Shown: piece by piece, positions 11,001 to 18,557 of the stretch
Layout: every line of letters begins with the position of its first letter
Position numbering within the stretch: position 1 is the first letter of the stretch
Translations under genes and position numbers: made by a program
The notes under the pieces: generated by a model
Databases searched by the model: none
The model's input: only the letters and a program-made list of their open reading frames with translations
Told to the model about the DNA's origin: nothing
Virus record (IMG/VR): IMGVR_UViG_3300042691_004247
Coordinates: 1-34,091 of that record
DNA length: 34,091 bases
Origin: a virus
Reading direction: 5' to 3' (one strand)

Positions 11001-13472
11001 AGTGGATCACGAGGATACTTCGGTGGCGGAACTAATGGATCTCCCGTATCTACGATAAACGGCTTTAGATTCGTAGAGGAAACTACTTTTACGCCAAGTC
11101 AAAATTTGTCTCCGTTTAGAAGCGGTCTAACTGGAGTTAGTGCCACGACAAAGGGATATTTTGGAGGCGGCGTAGATTCTAACAATTTTGTTCGAGGCGA
11201 AGTTGAACTATTTCGATTCTCTGATGAAACTAATCTTGGTGTGTATGCTTACCTAGCTGAGAATAGATCGGGTGTAGCGGGCGTGAGCAGTTCAACACGA
11301 GGATATTTTGGAGGTGGATTCAACACTAGTACATATTCAAGTCAGATAGATGGAATTCAGTTCTCAAACGACTCAGCTATCAATCCTTCAGCAACTCTAT
11401 CTCTTGCAAGAAATCTTTTAAGTGGAACTAACAGCAGAGTTCGTGGCTATTGGGGAGGAGGTGCAGATTCTGCTTTTAGGAGTGACATAGACGGCATTCA
11501 GTTCTCGGATGAAACTGCTATTAATCCAAGCGCAACTATAGCATCATCAATTTGGAGATTGGCGGGAGTTTCGTATATTGTTCCACAGACAAGTTTAACT
11601 CTTGCTAGAGGCCGCGGGTATGTCGGAGGTGGATATACTACTGCTGGTGTTAATGAAATTGACGGTATACAATTCTCCAACGATTCTGCAATCAATCCTA
11701 GCATCGCGTTGTCTACTACAAGTTTTTATATTACTGGCGTTAACAGTTCTACTAAAGGATATTTTGCTTATACAGCGTTCGCCGACGCACTCCAGTTCTC
11801 TACTGAATCCATATCTCTATTATCTTCCTTATTTAGTATTGGAAAGTACTCCGCAGCCGGAGTTAATAGTTCTACAGCAGGTTATATAGCTGGAGGATTA
11901 TCTGGTACTTTAAGAGATGAAATAGATAAATTACAATTTTCTAACGAAATCATATCAACTTTAGTAACAAAATTATCTTCAGCTAGACAGCGCATGACTG
12001 GACTTAGTTCTCTCACTAGAGGATATTATTGCGGAGGATATACTACTGCTGGTGTTAATGAAATAGACGGCATTCAGTTCTCTGATGAATCTGCTATCAA
12101 TCCAGGCGCAATGTTTACTGAAGCGACATATTTTAATGCTTCAGTAAATGACAGAAATGCACAAAAAGGATACATAGCAAAAGGTATAGGTGGTGCGTCT
12201 TTAAGACTTACAATATATGGACTAACATATTCAACTGAAACTACATTTATTTCATCGTCCGCCATGACGGAGTATGGTCAAGGGGCGATGGGGATGAATA
12301 GTACACAATCCGGATATTTTACTGGAGGTATCGTTTCTACCGTAAATAAAAACGTGTTTGAAAAAATGAGATTTGGAGATGAAACAGTTACTACTCTTTC
12401 GGCGACATTGAGTCAAGCTAGAGCATATTCGGGCGCCGTATCCGATACGGCTGACTCGCCACTAAACGGCATTTCAGGTCCATACTTACCAAATGACTTT
12501 TCTTCTATTGCACCATCTAGTGATTTATCATCAAATAGTTCTCTAACATTCGCGATGTCAATTGATCAGTTTAGAGGAGTGAATACCTACAGAGGATACT
12601 TTGGTGGAGGATTTGATTTTTCTCAAACTACCGAAATAGATGGCATTCAGTTTTCGAATGAATCTGCTATCAACCCATCTGCAACGCTTTCTTTAGCTAG
12701 AAACGTTCTAGCGGGGGTCAACAGTTCAACTAGAGGATATTTTGGTGGAGGTTTTACTGTGGCATCCGCACCTACGAATGAAATAGACGGCATTCGATTC
12801 TTCGATGAGTCTGCAATCAATCCAACATTAGTATTGAGCGTTTCTAGATTTGCAGTAGCGGGAGTTAACAGCACCATTAAAGGATATTTTGTCGGGGGGG
12901 CAACAGCTGGCACAGTGGCATCATCAGAGATAGACGGAATTCAGTTCTCGGATGAAACTGCTATCAATCCATCTGCAACTCTGAGCACAGCCAGATACTA
13001 TTCTGCTGGAGTTAATTCTGCTTCGCATGGTTATTGCGCTGGCGGAGATGGCGGGCAAGGTGAAATAGACGGCATTCAGTTCTCGGATGAAACTGCAATC
13101 AATCCGAGTGCAGTGTTAAACTCTTCTAGATCATTTATAGCTGGTGTCAATAGTTCTAGCCGAGGTTATTTTGGAGGAGGAAATACTGGTACTAACGGCA
13201 GTGGTTTCGACGTTAATGAAATCGATGGTATTTTATTTTCCAGTCAAACTGCAATCAATCCAAGTGCAACATTAAGTGTTGCTAGATATGGTGCTTCAGG
13301 CGTCAATAGTTCTATCCGCGGCTACTTTGCTGGTGGATATATAACTGGTACGGCAAGTAATACATCGGAAATTGACGGAATTCAGTTCTCTGATGAAGCC
13401 GCTATAAATCCATCAGCAAGTTTAATTAGTGCTAGAAGAAATTTTACTGGAGTTCAATCTGGTTCTTTATAA
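8001..13472 (+). CDS. Giant kelch-like beta-propeller repeat virion protein
   Basis: This is an 1823-residue protein whose ATG lies one base after the fibre stop. Residues 1-45 (ISFADLQAQFGGSGPISLSQYF) are a short module common at the N-termini of phage tail proteins, probably the virion attachment end. From residue 46 to the end the protein is a series of repeats of roughly 42-50 residues, consensus GYFGGG...EIDGIQFSDESAINPSATLSVAR...AGVNSSTR. The double-glycine strand and spaced aromatics resemble kelch blades. I count 36 repeats, separated after every sixth by a non-consensus linker, giving six sets of six starting at residues 46, 336, 611, 909, 1206 and 1532. Set 5 is the most degenerate and ends in a Ser-rich insertion. 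Similar GYFGGG repeats occur in marine T4-like phage proteins. Function is inferred to be receptor or glycan binding. Confidence 0.8.
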   Translation: MPISSTGGISFADLQAQFGGSGPISLSQYFPVATFGSGPEGGTGRGYYAGGVQGASILTEIDGIQFFNETSINPAATLSEARGWTVGIGNSLNGYFCGQGARIDRLTYSTESIQQLSAQLISTITGCAGTFSSTAGYIAGGEDSATSGNPANTIQKFLFSTEIRTTISTVLSVAREFIAGVSSVTRGYYGGGNSLGGYSTEIDGIQFSNETAINPSATLASARGFLTDVNSSTRGYFCGGFNGVSYFKEIDGIQFSDETAINPTNNLIDFRYAPAGTSSLANGYIAGGSYAGELSSCDRFNFSDETVRTLSSILSVARNAVGGVEYNSTRPLSGRGYFGGGSNGQGGQTVIDGIDFSSESTVITSATMATARSGIAGLSSTKRGYYCSDTEIDGIQFSDESSINPTASLTNNRTHRAGVSASTRGYCGGGVNATVPYAQIDGFQFSDETAFGLTATLSVARQSLAGVNSSIRGYFCGGSPTTGEIDGIQFSDESAINPSASIGARANLAGVSSSTRGYCGGGGAGSGEIDGIQFSDETYINPSASISGRYYLTGVNSTTRGYFAGGFTTDEIDGIQFSDETYINPSAALTVARTQLGGVSFNPPRTLSAKGFFGGGSTSSQTNEIDGIQFSDESAINPSATLSVSRYNVAGVNSSTRGYFGGGNIGGTEYTEIDGIQFSDESAINPAATLSVARGNAAGVSSSTRGYFGGGYRSGPGVTNEIDGIQFSDESAINPAATLSVARYRLAGVNSSTRGYFGGGVIGSYTSEIDGIQFSDESAINPSATLSDSGRMDPAGVSSSTRGYFGGGYKVTYSNIIDSIQFSDETATTPTATLSAARYALAGVNSSTRGYFGGGYSASGYLNEIDGIQFSDESAINPAATLAVGRYYHAGVSCRFNLNFLVPHDGGKGYWGGGSGPGIISDVTGMSFSTETRINPGANLSEAREGAAGINSEVKGYWAGGKNTSLSYVGTIDSITFNNDSISALTQTLSVPRMDLAGINSGSRGYFGGGTNGSPVSTINGFRFVEETTFTPSQNLSPFRSGLTGVSATTKGYFGGGVDSNNFVRGEVELFRFSDETNLGVYAYLAENRSGVAGVSSSTRGYFGGGFNTSTYSSQIDGIQFSNDSAINPSATLSLARNLLSGTNSRVRGYWGGGADSAFRSDIDGIQFSDETAINPSATIASSIWRLAGVSYIVPQTSLTLARGRGYVGGGYTTAGVNEIDGIQFSNDSAINPSIALSTTSFYITGVNSSTKGYFAYTAFADALQFSTESISLLSSLFSIGKYSAAGVNSSTAGYIAGGLSGTLRDEIDKLQFSNEIISTLVTKLSSARQRMTGLSSLTRGYYCGGYTTAGVNEIDGIQFSDESAINPGAMFTEATYFNASVNDRNAQKGYIAKGIGGASLRLTIYGLTYSTETTFISSSAMTEYGQGAMGMNSTQSGYFTGGIVSTVNKNVFEKMRFGDETVTTLSATLSQARAYSGAVSDTADSPLNGISGPYLPNDFSSIAPSSDLSSNSSLTFAMSIDQFRGVNTYRGYFGGGFDFSQTTEIDGIQFSNESAINPSATLSLARNVLAGVNSSTRGYFGGGFTVASAPTNEIDGIRFFDESAINPTLVLSVSRFAVAGVNSTIKGYFVGGATAGTVASSEIDGIQFSDETAINPSATLSTARYYSAGVNSASHGYCAGGDGGQGEIDGIQFSDETAINPSAVLNSSRSFIAGVNSSSRGYFGGGNTGTNGSGFDVNEIDGILFSSQTAINPSATLSVARYGASGVNSSIRGYFAGGYITGTASNTSEIDGIQFSDEAAINPSASLISARRNFTGVQSGSL
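9946..10276 (+). repeat. 40-bp perfect direct repeat within set 3
   Basis: Bases 9946-9985 and 10237-10276 are identical over 40 bases, both coding for the AGVNSSTRGYFGG junction between blades. Neighbouring blades use different synonymous codons for the same residues, so this identity is stronger than protein constraint alone explains. Confidence 0.7.
10301..10634 (+). repeat. 46-bp perfect direct repeat within set 3
   Basis: Bases 10301-10346 and 10589-10634 are identical, coding for EIDGIQFSDESAINP in two blades of the same set. This indicates recent exchange or duplication between blades. Confidence 0.7.
11631..12064 (+). repeat. 29-bp perfect direct repeat within set 5
   Basis: Bases 11631-11659 and 12036-12064 are identical, coding for GYTTAGVNEI in blades 1 and 4 of set 5. 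The residues of this variable loop are shared only by these two blades, so a local copy event is likely. Confidence 0.65.
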
Positions 13473-13492
13473 TTTTTGAAAAGGAAATACAC

Positions 13493-14143
13493 ATGAAAGA
13501 TTTAGTGACATTTGAAAACGCACAAGACGTTATTCAAGAGGTGGAAGATGCGTTCTTTGATATTCCGTTTGAAAACTCAAAGTTTCAAACGGAGTCATTC
13601 GTCATTGGCGGGCAGATCACTCCAGAGAGAGCATACAGAGCAATTGGTCTTCGTATGCACGCTAAACTTAGAGCCCTCAATGAAGCAAAGTTCGGCAGAA
13701 TGAAAGAGCAAGTTGACATTGATGAGATTGACTATAAGTTAGCTAATGAGAGTCTTTCTCCATTTGATAGAAGAAGAGAAGAGATCAAAAAGCAAGAAAT
13801 CTTGTCTCGTAGAACATGGACAGACAAGCTAATCAACGATGCGATCTCTGAACTGAACGTTCTCTACAAACACTTCAAAGCCCTTCCAAAGTATACGAGA
13901 GAGCAGTTTGAAGAGGGTGAACGTCTGCACTTTGAGCAGAGACTAAATCGTCAGGCGCTTGGTCTTGAGGGTGCAAAGGAGTCATTGATCAACATGAATG
14001 AAGACGTTAGAGCAATCGCTCAGTATGAAGAGAAAGTTGCAATGTTGGAAAACAACGCATCTACCGCTTCATTGCTTGAGTTGAGCAGGTCTCTTCCAAA
14101 CATTCTCAATGGAACCAGAGACAAAGTTCAAACTCCAAGGTAA
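13493..14143 (+). CDS. Unrecognised 216-residue protein upstream of the neck genes
   Basis: The protein has 216 residues, starts at ATG 13493 and is preceded by AAAAGGAAAT. I do not recognise the family. It is charged and apparently mostly helical, without signal peptide or membrane segment. A central helical stretch (about residues 60-150) is rich in Arg, Glu and Lys (FDRRREEIKKQEIL), and the C-terminus holds a likely coiled coil (EKVAMLENNASTASLLELSRSL). It stands alone between the kelch gene and gp13, with a late-promoter-like box immediately after its stop, so it probably ends the upstream transcription unit. A virion or assembly protein is plausible from position only. Confidence 0.7.
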   Translation: MKDLVTFENAQDVIQEVEDAFFDIPFENSKFQTESFVIGGQITPERAYRAIGLRMHAKLRALNEAKFGRMKEQVDIDEIDYKLANESLSPFDRRREEIKKQEILSRRTWTDKLINDAISELNVLYKHFKALPKYTREQFEEGERLHFEQRLNRQALGLEGAKESLINMNEDVRAIAQYEEKVAMLENNASTASLLELSRSLPNILNGTRDKVQTPR

Positions 14144-14144
14144 G

Positions 14145-14152
14145 CATAAATA
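14145..14152 (+). promoter_or_regulatory. Late-promoter-like box (CATAAATA)
   Basis: CATAAATA lies 28 bases before the gp13 start, just after the previous stop. It fits NATAAATA and would start the neck/terminase block. Confidence 0.5.
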
Positions 14153-14179
14153 GAAAGTAACTAACCATAGGAACTTTCT

Positions 14180-14923
14180 ATGTCAAATCCCACATCTAGA
14201 CAAGAACTAAAAGATTACTGCCTTCGTAAACTTGGTGCGCCTTTGCTTGAAATCAACGTAGCTGAAGAGCAAGTTGATGATAGAATCGATGATGCAATTT
14301 CTTACTATCATGACTATCATTTTGATGGCACAGAAAAGACATACCTAGCGCATCAAGTAACACAACAAGACATAGACAACAGATATCTTTCGATTCCTGA
14401 AGCTGTGATTTCAGTTACTAACATCTTTGATGTGGGTGATTCTTTCTCTACTAACAATCTGTTCAACATCAGATACCAGATCGCATTGAACGATCTCTTT
14501 GCGTTCAACTACGGTCCATTTGCTCCATACTACATGGCGCTACAAAACGTAGCCCTTGCTGAAGAGTTGTTCGTTGGTAGACAGTCACTAAGATTCAATC
14601 GTCACACAAACAAACTCTACATAGACATGGCGTGGGGCGAGAAGGTTGTCGTTGGTGAGTACATCATCGTAGAAGGTTATGCTGCATTAGATCCAGACAC
14701 TTATACAGACGTATACAACGACAGATGGCTGAAGAGATACGCAACAGCACTCATCAAGAAACAATGGGGTGAGAACCTAAAGAAGTTTGAAGGAATCGCT
14801 ATGCCAGGTGGTGTGCAATTCAACGGGCAAAAGATATGGGATGAAGCAACAGAAGAGATTACTCAACTCGAAAGCGAAATGATCAACTCTTATTCCCTTC
14901 CTGTGTCTGATATGATTGGATAA
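14180..14923 (+). CDS. gp13: Neck protein gp13 (head completion)
   Basis: This 247-residue protein is recognised as the T4 gp13 family from SRQELKDYCLRKLGAPLLEINV (residues 5-26) and DRIDDAISYYHDYHFDG (33-49), with LKRYATALIKKQWGENLKKFEG near the C-terminus. T4 gp13 is 309 residues, so this is a compact version. In the family, gp13 and gp14 form the neck that closes the packaged head below the portal and accepts the tail. The next gene is gp14, three bases downstream, as in T4. The ATG follows GGAACTTTCT; a stronger Shine-Dalgarno is not evident. Confidence 0.93.
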   Translation: MSNPTSRQELKDYCLRKLGAPLLEINVAEEQVDDRIDDAISYYHDYHFDGTEKTYLAHQVTQQDIDNRYLSIPEAVISVTNIFDVGDSFSTNNLFNIRYQIALNDLFAFNYGPFAPYYMALQNVALAEELFVGRQSLRFNRHTNKLYIDMAWGEKVVVGEYIIVEGYAALDPDTYTDVYNDRWLKRYATALIKKQWGENLKKFEGIAMPGGVQFNGQKIWDEATEEITQLESEMINSYSLPVSDMIG

Positions 14924-14925
14924 TT

Positions 14926-15738
14926 GTGGCACGTAACCGTTACTTCAATCAGTATGCTCCTATAAAAAAGGAGCAGAACCTCGTAGAAGACTTGATCATT
15001 GAGTCTATCAAAATCTACGGCGTCGATGTGTACTATCTTCCAAGAACCCATGTGAATCTTGATAGACTGTATGCTGAAGATGCGTCTATGCGATTCACAG
15101 ATGCACTTGAAATGGAAATGTACATCAAGTCATTTGATGGATTCCAGGGTCAAGAGGACTTTCTATCCAAGTTTGGTCTACAGATTGATGAGCAAATTGT
15201 CTTTGTCGTTGCACAAAAACGTTTCAATCAAGCATTGAAGTCATGTTTTCTGACTGAGTATTCATACAATATTGCAATGGAAGATGGTGGTGAACTTATT
15301 CAAGAGAGTGCATATGACTACGAAAGCATCATTCGCCCAAGAGAAGGCGACCTTCTGTGGTTTCCTATGGCAGGATACATGTATGAAGTCAAGTTCACAG
15401 AAAACATTGAGAACTTCTATCAGCTAGGAAAGCTATACACATACGAATTGCGCTGCGAACGCTACGAATACTCTAGCGAGAAACTCGACACTGGCATTCC
15501 TGAGATCGATAACGTCGAAGAAACATACAGTCAAGAGTCTGAGTTCGTTCCTAAGGTTCTTGCGGAAGATGATGTTCTTCTTCTGAATGAAGATGGCACT
15601 TACATCGTCTGGGATGAGATCAATATCGAACGTCAAGACGTTTCAGCAGAGAATGAGTACATACAAACCAAGATCGGAGAAGATGATATTCTAGACTTCT
15701 CCGAAAGAAATCCTTTTTCTGAAGTAAGGGTATACTGA
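14926..15738 (+). CDS. gp14: Neck protein gp14
   Basis: This 270-residue protein (T4: 256) starts at GTG 14926, two bases after the gp13 stop. It is recognised as gp14 by RYFNQYAPIKKEQNLVEDLIIESIKIYGVDVYYLPR (residues 5-40, quoted here in part only as RYFNQY and YGVDVYYLPR), then EMEMYIKSFDGFQGQEDFLSKFG and GDLLWFPMAGYMYEVKF. The family forms the neck ring with gp13 and connects the head to the tail terminator gp15. The region after about residue 195 is acidic and divergent. GTG is chosen because no upstream ATG is available in frame after the gp13 stop and the MARNRYF N-terminus fits the family. Confidence 0.93.
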   Translation: MARNRYFNQYAPIKKEQNLVEDLIIESIKIYGVDVYYLPRTHVNLDRLYAEDASMRFTDALEMEMYIKSFDGFQGQEDFLSKFGLQIDEQIVFVVAQKRFNQALKSCFLTEYSYNIAMEDGGELIQESAYDYESIIRPREGDLLWFPMAGYMYEVKFTENIENFYQLGKLYTYELRCERYEYSSEKLDTGIPEIDNVEETYSQESEFVPKVLAEDDVLLLNEDGTYIVWDEINIERQDVSAENEYIQTKIGEDDILDFSERNPFSEVRVY

Positions 15739-15739
15739 T

Positions 15740-16435
15740 ATGATGTTCGGTCACGATTTCTATCATGGAACAATAAGACGTTACGTTGTCATGTTCGGCA
15801 ATCTGTTCAATGAGATGCAGATTGGAAGATTTGATGCGAACGGCGCTAGAATTCAAACACTGAATGTTCCCATTTCATATGGTCCAAAGCAGAGATTCAT
15901 TGAAAGAGTTCTCGCTGATCCAACACTGAATAGATCGGTCTCTTTGACTCTGCCTAGACTTTCATTCTCTCTTGCAAGCATGAACTATGCTCCAGCTAGA
16001 AAACTGAACAGTACATTGAAGTTCCGCAAAAGCACAAACGATGAATATAACAAATTCACATCAGCTTTTGCACCTGTGCCATATGACTTCAATTTCTCGC
16101 TTGGAGTGATGGTAAAGAACTCTGAAGACGGCACACAGATCATAGAGAAGATTCTTCCGTTCTTCACTCCAGACTTCACAGTCACAATGAAAGTTCTGCC
16201 TGAGATTGGTGTCAATCTGGATATTCCTATTGAGTTGATGGGCATTTCATCAGATGATACATACGAAGGCGACTTCGACACATCGCGCAGAGTATTGACA
16301 TGGGATCTTGAATTCCTAGTCAAAGGATACTTGTTTGGACCAACAACTCAATCTGGATACATTGCAAACGTAGAGGTCAATCTATTCGACGGGCTAGAAG
16401 CAATTGATCCAGTTGTAACCATCACTAAACCATGA
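15740..16435 (+). CDS. gp15: Tail completion / sheath stabiliser protein gp15
   Basis: This 231-residue protein (T4 gp15: 272) starts with the family signature MFGHDFYHGTIRRYVVMFGNLFNEM, shown here in part (FYHGTIRRYV, residues 7-16), followed by VPISYGPKQRFIERV and LPRLSFSLASMNY, all typical of gp15. In T4 a hexamer of gp15 caps the tail tube and sheath and binds the neck. The start is one base after the gp14 stop, and its own stop overlaps the gp16 start (ATGA), indicating translational coupling. Confidence 0.94.
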   Translation: MMFGHDFYHGTIRRYVVMFGNLFNEMQIGRFDANGARIQTLNVPISYGPKQRFIERVLADPTLNRSVSLTLPRLSFSLASMNYAPARKLNSTLKFRKSTNDEYNKFTSAFAPVPYDFNFSLGVMVKNSEDGTQIIEKILPFFTPDFTVTMKVLPEIGVNLDIPIELMGISSDDTYEGDFDTSRRVLTWDLEFLVKGYLFGPTTQSGYIANVEVNLFDGLEAIDPVVTITKP

Positions 16436-16854
16436 AAAAGACAATTGACGAAAAGCTAAACGATGTGTTTGACATAGTTCCTACTGTTGTTTCTGATAAT
16501 GCAACGGTTGTTTCTCAGCAAGAAACACCACCAGAAGAACACAAAGAAGACGAAAACATTGATGCCGACTACGAATACGCAAGAGGCAATCTTCGCGGGC
16601 TGATTGAGAACGGCAAGATTGCTATGGAGAACATCATCTTTCTAGCCAAAGAGGGTGAGTCTCCTCGCGCATACGAAGTCGTTGGTCAGTTGATCAAGAC
16701 TCTAGCTGAGACTAACAAAGACTTGCTAGAGTTGGGCAAGAAAGCAAAAGAAGCTAGAGGCAAAGACAAGCAAGATTCTTCACCACAGCATGTGACGAAC
16801 GCACTTTTTGTTGGAAGCACAGCAGAGTTGCAGAAGATGATTAGAGGCAAGTAA
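16432..16854 (+). CDS. gp16: Small terminase subunit gp16
   Basis: This 140-residue protein (T4: 164) has the gp16 core DYEYARGNLRGLIENGKIAM (about residues 45-65), then SPRAYEVVGQLIKTLAE in the coiled-coil oligomerisation helix, and the very conserved C-terminal NALFVGSTAELQKMIRGK. Residues 1-44 are acidic and variable. The family recognises DNA for packaging and stimulates the gp17 ATPase. It overlaps gp15 by four bases and gp17 by one (TAATG). Confidence 0.95.
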   Translation: MKKTIDEKLNDVFDIVPTVVSDNATVVSQQETPPEEHKEDENIDADYEYARGNLRGLIENGKIAMENIIFLAKEGESPRAYEVVGQLIKTLAETNKDLLELGKKAKEARGKDKQDSSPQHVTNALFVGSTAELQKMIRGK

Positions 16855-18488
16855 TGCCAGTAAAGAGTTATCTTGGCAATGTGAATTTGAAGGCTGCTGG
16901 TGTACAGATTGGATTCACAAAAGAACAGCTAGAAGAGTACATCAAGTGCGCTGAAGATCCAATCTACTTCATCAACAACTATTGCAAGATCGTCACGCTA
17001 GATCATGGCTTACAGCCGTTCAAACTATATCCTTGCCAGATCAACAAAGTCAAAGTCATTCATGAGAACCGTAAAGTCATTCTCATGGAAGGGCGTCAGC
17101 AAGGCAAGACGACAACATCAGCAGCATACATTCTCTGGTATACAATCTTCCAAGAGAGTAAGACTGTAGCTATTCTAGCCAACAAGGCGCCTGCTGCTAG
17201 AGAAGTCTTGTATCGTTATCAGTTGATGTATGAGAATCTTCCTATGTGGATGCAGCAAGGTGTCACGACATGGAACAAGGGTGACATTGCACTTGAGAAT
17301 GGATCAATCGTCTTCACAGCAGCAACATCAGCATCTGGTATTCGTGGTAAGTCTGTAAACTTGCTGTACGTTGACGAAACTGCAATCATTCCAAACAACA
17401 TCGCAGAGCAGTTCTTCACATCAGTCTATCCTACAATCTCTGCTGGTGAAACGACAAAGATTCTGTTGAGTTCTACTCCACTTGGATACAATCACTTCTG
17501 GAAGTTCTGGAATGATGCACTGAATGGAAGAAATGGATTCGTGACTCTGTTCATTCCGTATTGGGAGATTCCTGGGCGTGATGAGAAGTGGGCTGAAGAA
17601 CAGCGCAAACTTCTGGGTGAACTCAAGTACAATCAGGAAGTCTTATGTAACTTCCTTGGATCAAGTCTGACACTGATCAATGCGGACACAATTGCACAGT
17701 TGTCACCTGTTCCACCGATCTACAGTAAAGATGGGCTTGACATCTTTGAGAAGCCAGACAAAAAGAACTCATATGTTCTCATTGCAGATACTGCAAAGGG
17801 TGTTGGTGGTGACTACTCAGCATTCTCTGTCATTGATGTGACTACGGTGCCTTATCGTATGGTAGCTAAATACAGGGACAATCAAGTCAGCCCATTACTG
17901 TATCCATCCATCATTCAAAAGGTCGGCAAAGAGTACAACGAAGCGTATGTGCTTCTAGAAATCAACTCATCAGAACAAGTTGCACACATTCTGCACGATG
18001 AGTATGAGTATGAAAACATCGTCTATGTGACAAGAAACACGAAGACCGGTCAAGTTGTCTCTGGCGGTTTCGGTGGTGGAAAGACTCAGTTGGGTGTTCA
18101 GACAGACAAGAAAGTCAAGCGTGTGGGTTGCTTCAACTTCAAGTCCATGATGGAAGAAAAGAAGTTGTTCATTCCAGATGCAGATACGATTGCAGAAATA
18201 TCCACATTCATTGAAAAGAAACAATCATACGAAGCCGACGAAGGCTATAACGATGATCTTGTGATGACGCTGGTTCTGTTCTCTTGGTTGAGCACTAATC
18301 CATATTTCAAAGAGATGTCCAATGTCAACCTTCGTCAAGTCATGTATGAAAAGCGAATGCAGTCAATTGAGGAAGAACTGACGCCGTTCGGTTTCATAAA
18401 TAGTGGAGTTGAGGACGAGATAGAAGTAGATGGTTCTGGTCAGACATGGCACATAGAAAGAGAAAACTCTAATTCTGATTTTTTATAA
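16854..18488 (+). CDS. gp17: Large terminase gp17 (packaging ATPase-nuclease)
   Basis: This 544-residue protein (T4: 610) has both motor domains. The N-terminal ATPase shows Walker A GRQQGKTT (residues 80-87, Lys85), Walker B LLYVDE (170-175, Asp174 and catalytic Glu175) and the coupling motif SST (206-208). The C-terminal RNase H-like nuclease shows Asp312 in IADTAKGVGGDYSAF, Glu369 in LLEINSS and Asp467/Asp468 in YNDDLVM, matching the three-acid site of T4 gp17. It docks on portal gp20, translocates DNA and cuts concatemers. It is shorter than T4 mainly at the N-terminus. The start overlaps the gp16 stop. Confidence 0.97.
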   Translation: MPVKSYLGNVNLKAAGVQIGFTKEQLEEYIKCAEDPIYFINNYCKIVTLDHGLQPFKLYPCQINKVKVIHENRKVILMEGRQQGKTTTSAAYILWYTIFQESKTVAILANKAPAAREVLYRYQLMYENLPMWMQQGVTTWNKGDIALENGSIVFTAATSASGIRGKSVNLLYVDETAIIPNNIAEQFFTSVYPTISAGETTKILLSSTPLGYNHFWKFWNDALNGRNGFVTLFIPYWEIPGRDEKWAEEQRKLLGELKYNQEVLCNFLGSSLTLINADTIAQLSPVPPIYSKDGLDIFEKPDKKNSYVLIADTAKGVGGDYSAFSVIDVTTVPYRMVAKYRDNQVSPLLYPSIIQKVGKEYNEAYVLLEINSSEQVAHILHDEYEYENIVYVTRNTKTGQVVSGGFGGGKTQLGVQTDKKVKRVGCFNFKSMMEEKKLFIPDADTIAEISTFIEKKQSYEADEGYNDDLVMTLVLFSWLSTNPYFKEMSNVNLRQVMYEKRMQSIEEELTPFGFINSGVEDEIEVDGSGQTWHIERENSNSDFL

Positions 18489-18491
18489 ATA
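18484..18491 (+). promoter_or_regulatory. Late promoter (TATAAATA) for the sheath gene
   Basis: This is an exact match to the T4 late promoter -10 element TATAAATA, overlapping the gp17 stop and 66 bases before the gp18 ATG. The leader ends in AAGGAG (18546-18551), a strong ribosome site. A second CATAAATA lies at 18395-18402 inside gp17. Confidence 0.7.
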
Positions 18492-18557
18492 ACACATATT
18501 GAAGAAACATGAATCATGAGTGAAGAGATACAAAATTCTTAAACCAAGGAGAAAAAA

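Larger units (their letters stand above)
8136..13472 (+). repeat. 36 kelch-like coding repeats in six sets of six
   Basis: The coding repeats begin at the Gly-Tyr codons at 8136. Set boundaries fall at 9006, 9831, 10725, 11616 and 12594. Each set holds six GY(F/W/Y/C/I) repeats. Linkers that break the usual NSSTR ending (for example EYNSTRPLSGR, SFNPPRTLSAK, SCRFNLNFLVPHDGGK, SYIVPQTSLTLARGR) occur only after every sixth repeat. Set lengths are about 290, 275, 298, 297, 326 and 292 residues, the size of one six-bladed propeller each. Confidence 0.8.

Noticed and set aside
8136-13472. CRISPR-like or non-coding tandem repeat array
   Set aside because: The repeats are in frame in one long gene, with synonymous variation and protein-level conservation. 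They are not palindromic or evenly sized spacers.
18509-18542. Two mini open frames (MNHE and MSEEIQNS) in the sheath leader as a regulatory uORF
   Set aside because: They are very short, have no clear ribosome sites and sit ahead of a strong AAGGAG site for gp18. Nothing distinguishes them from chance.
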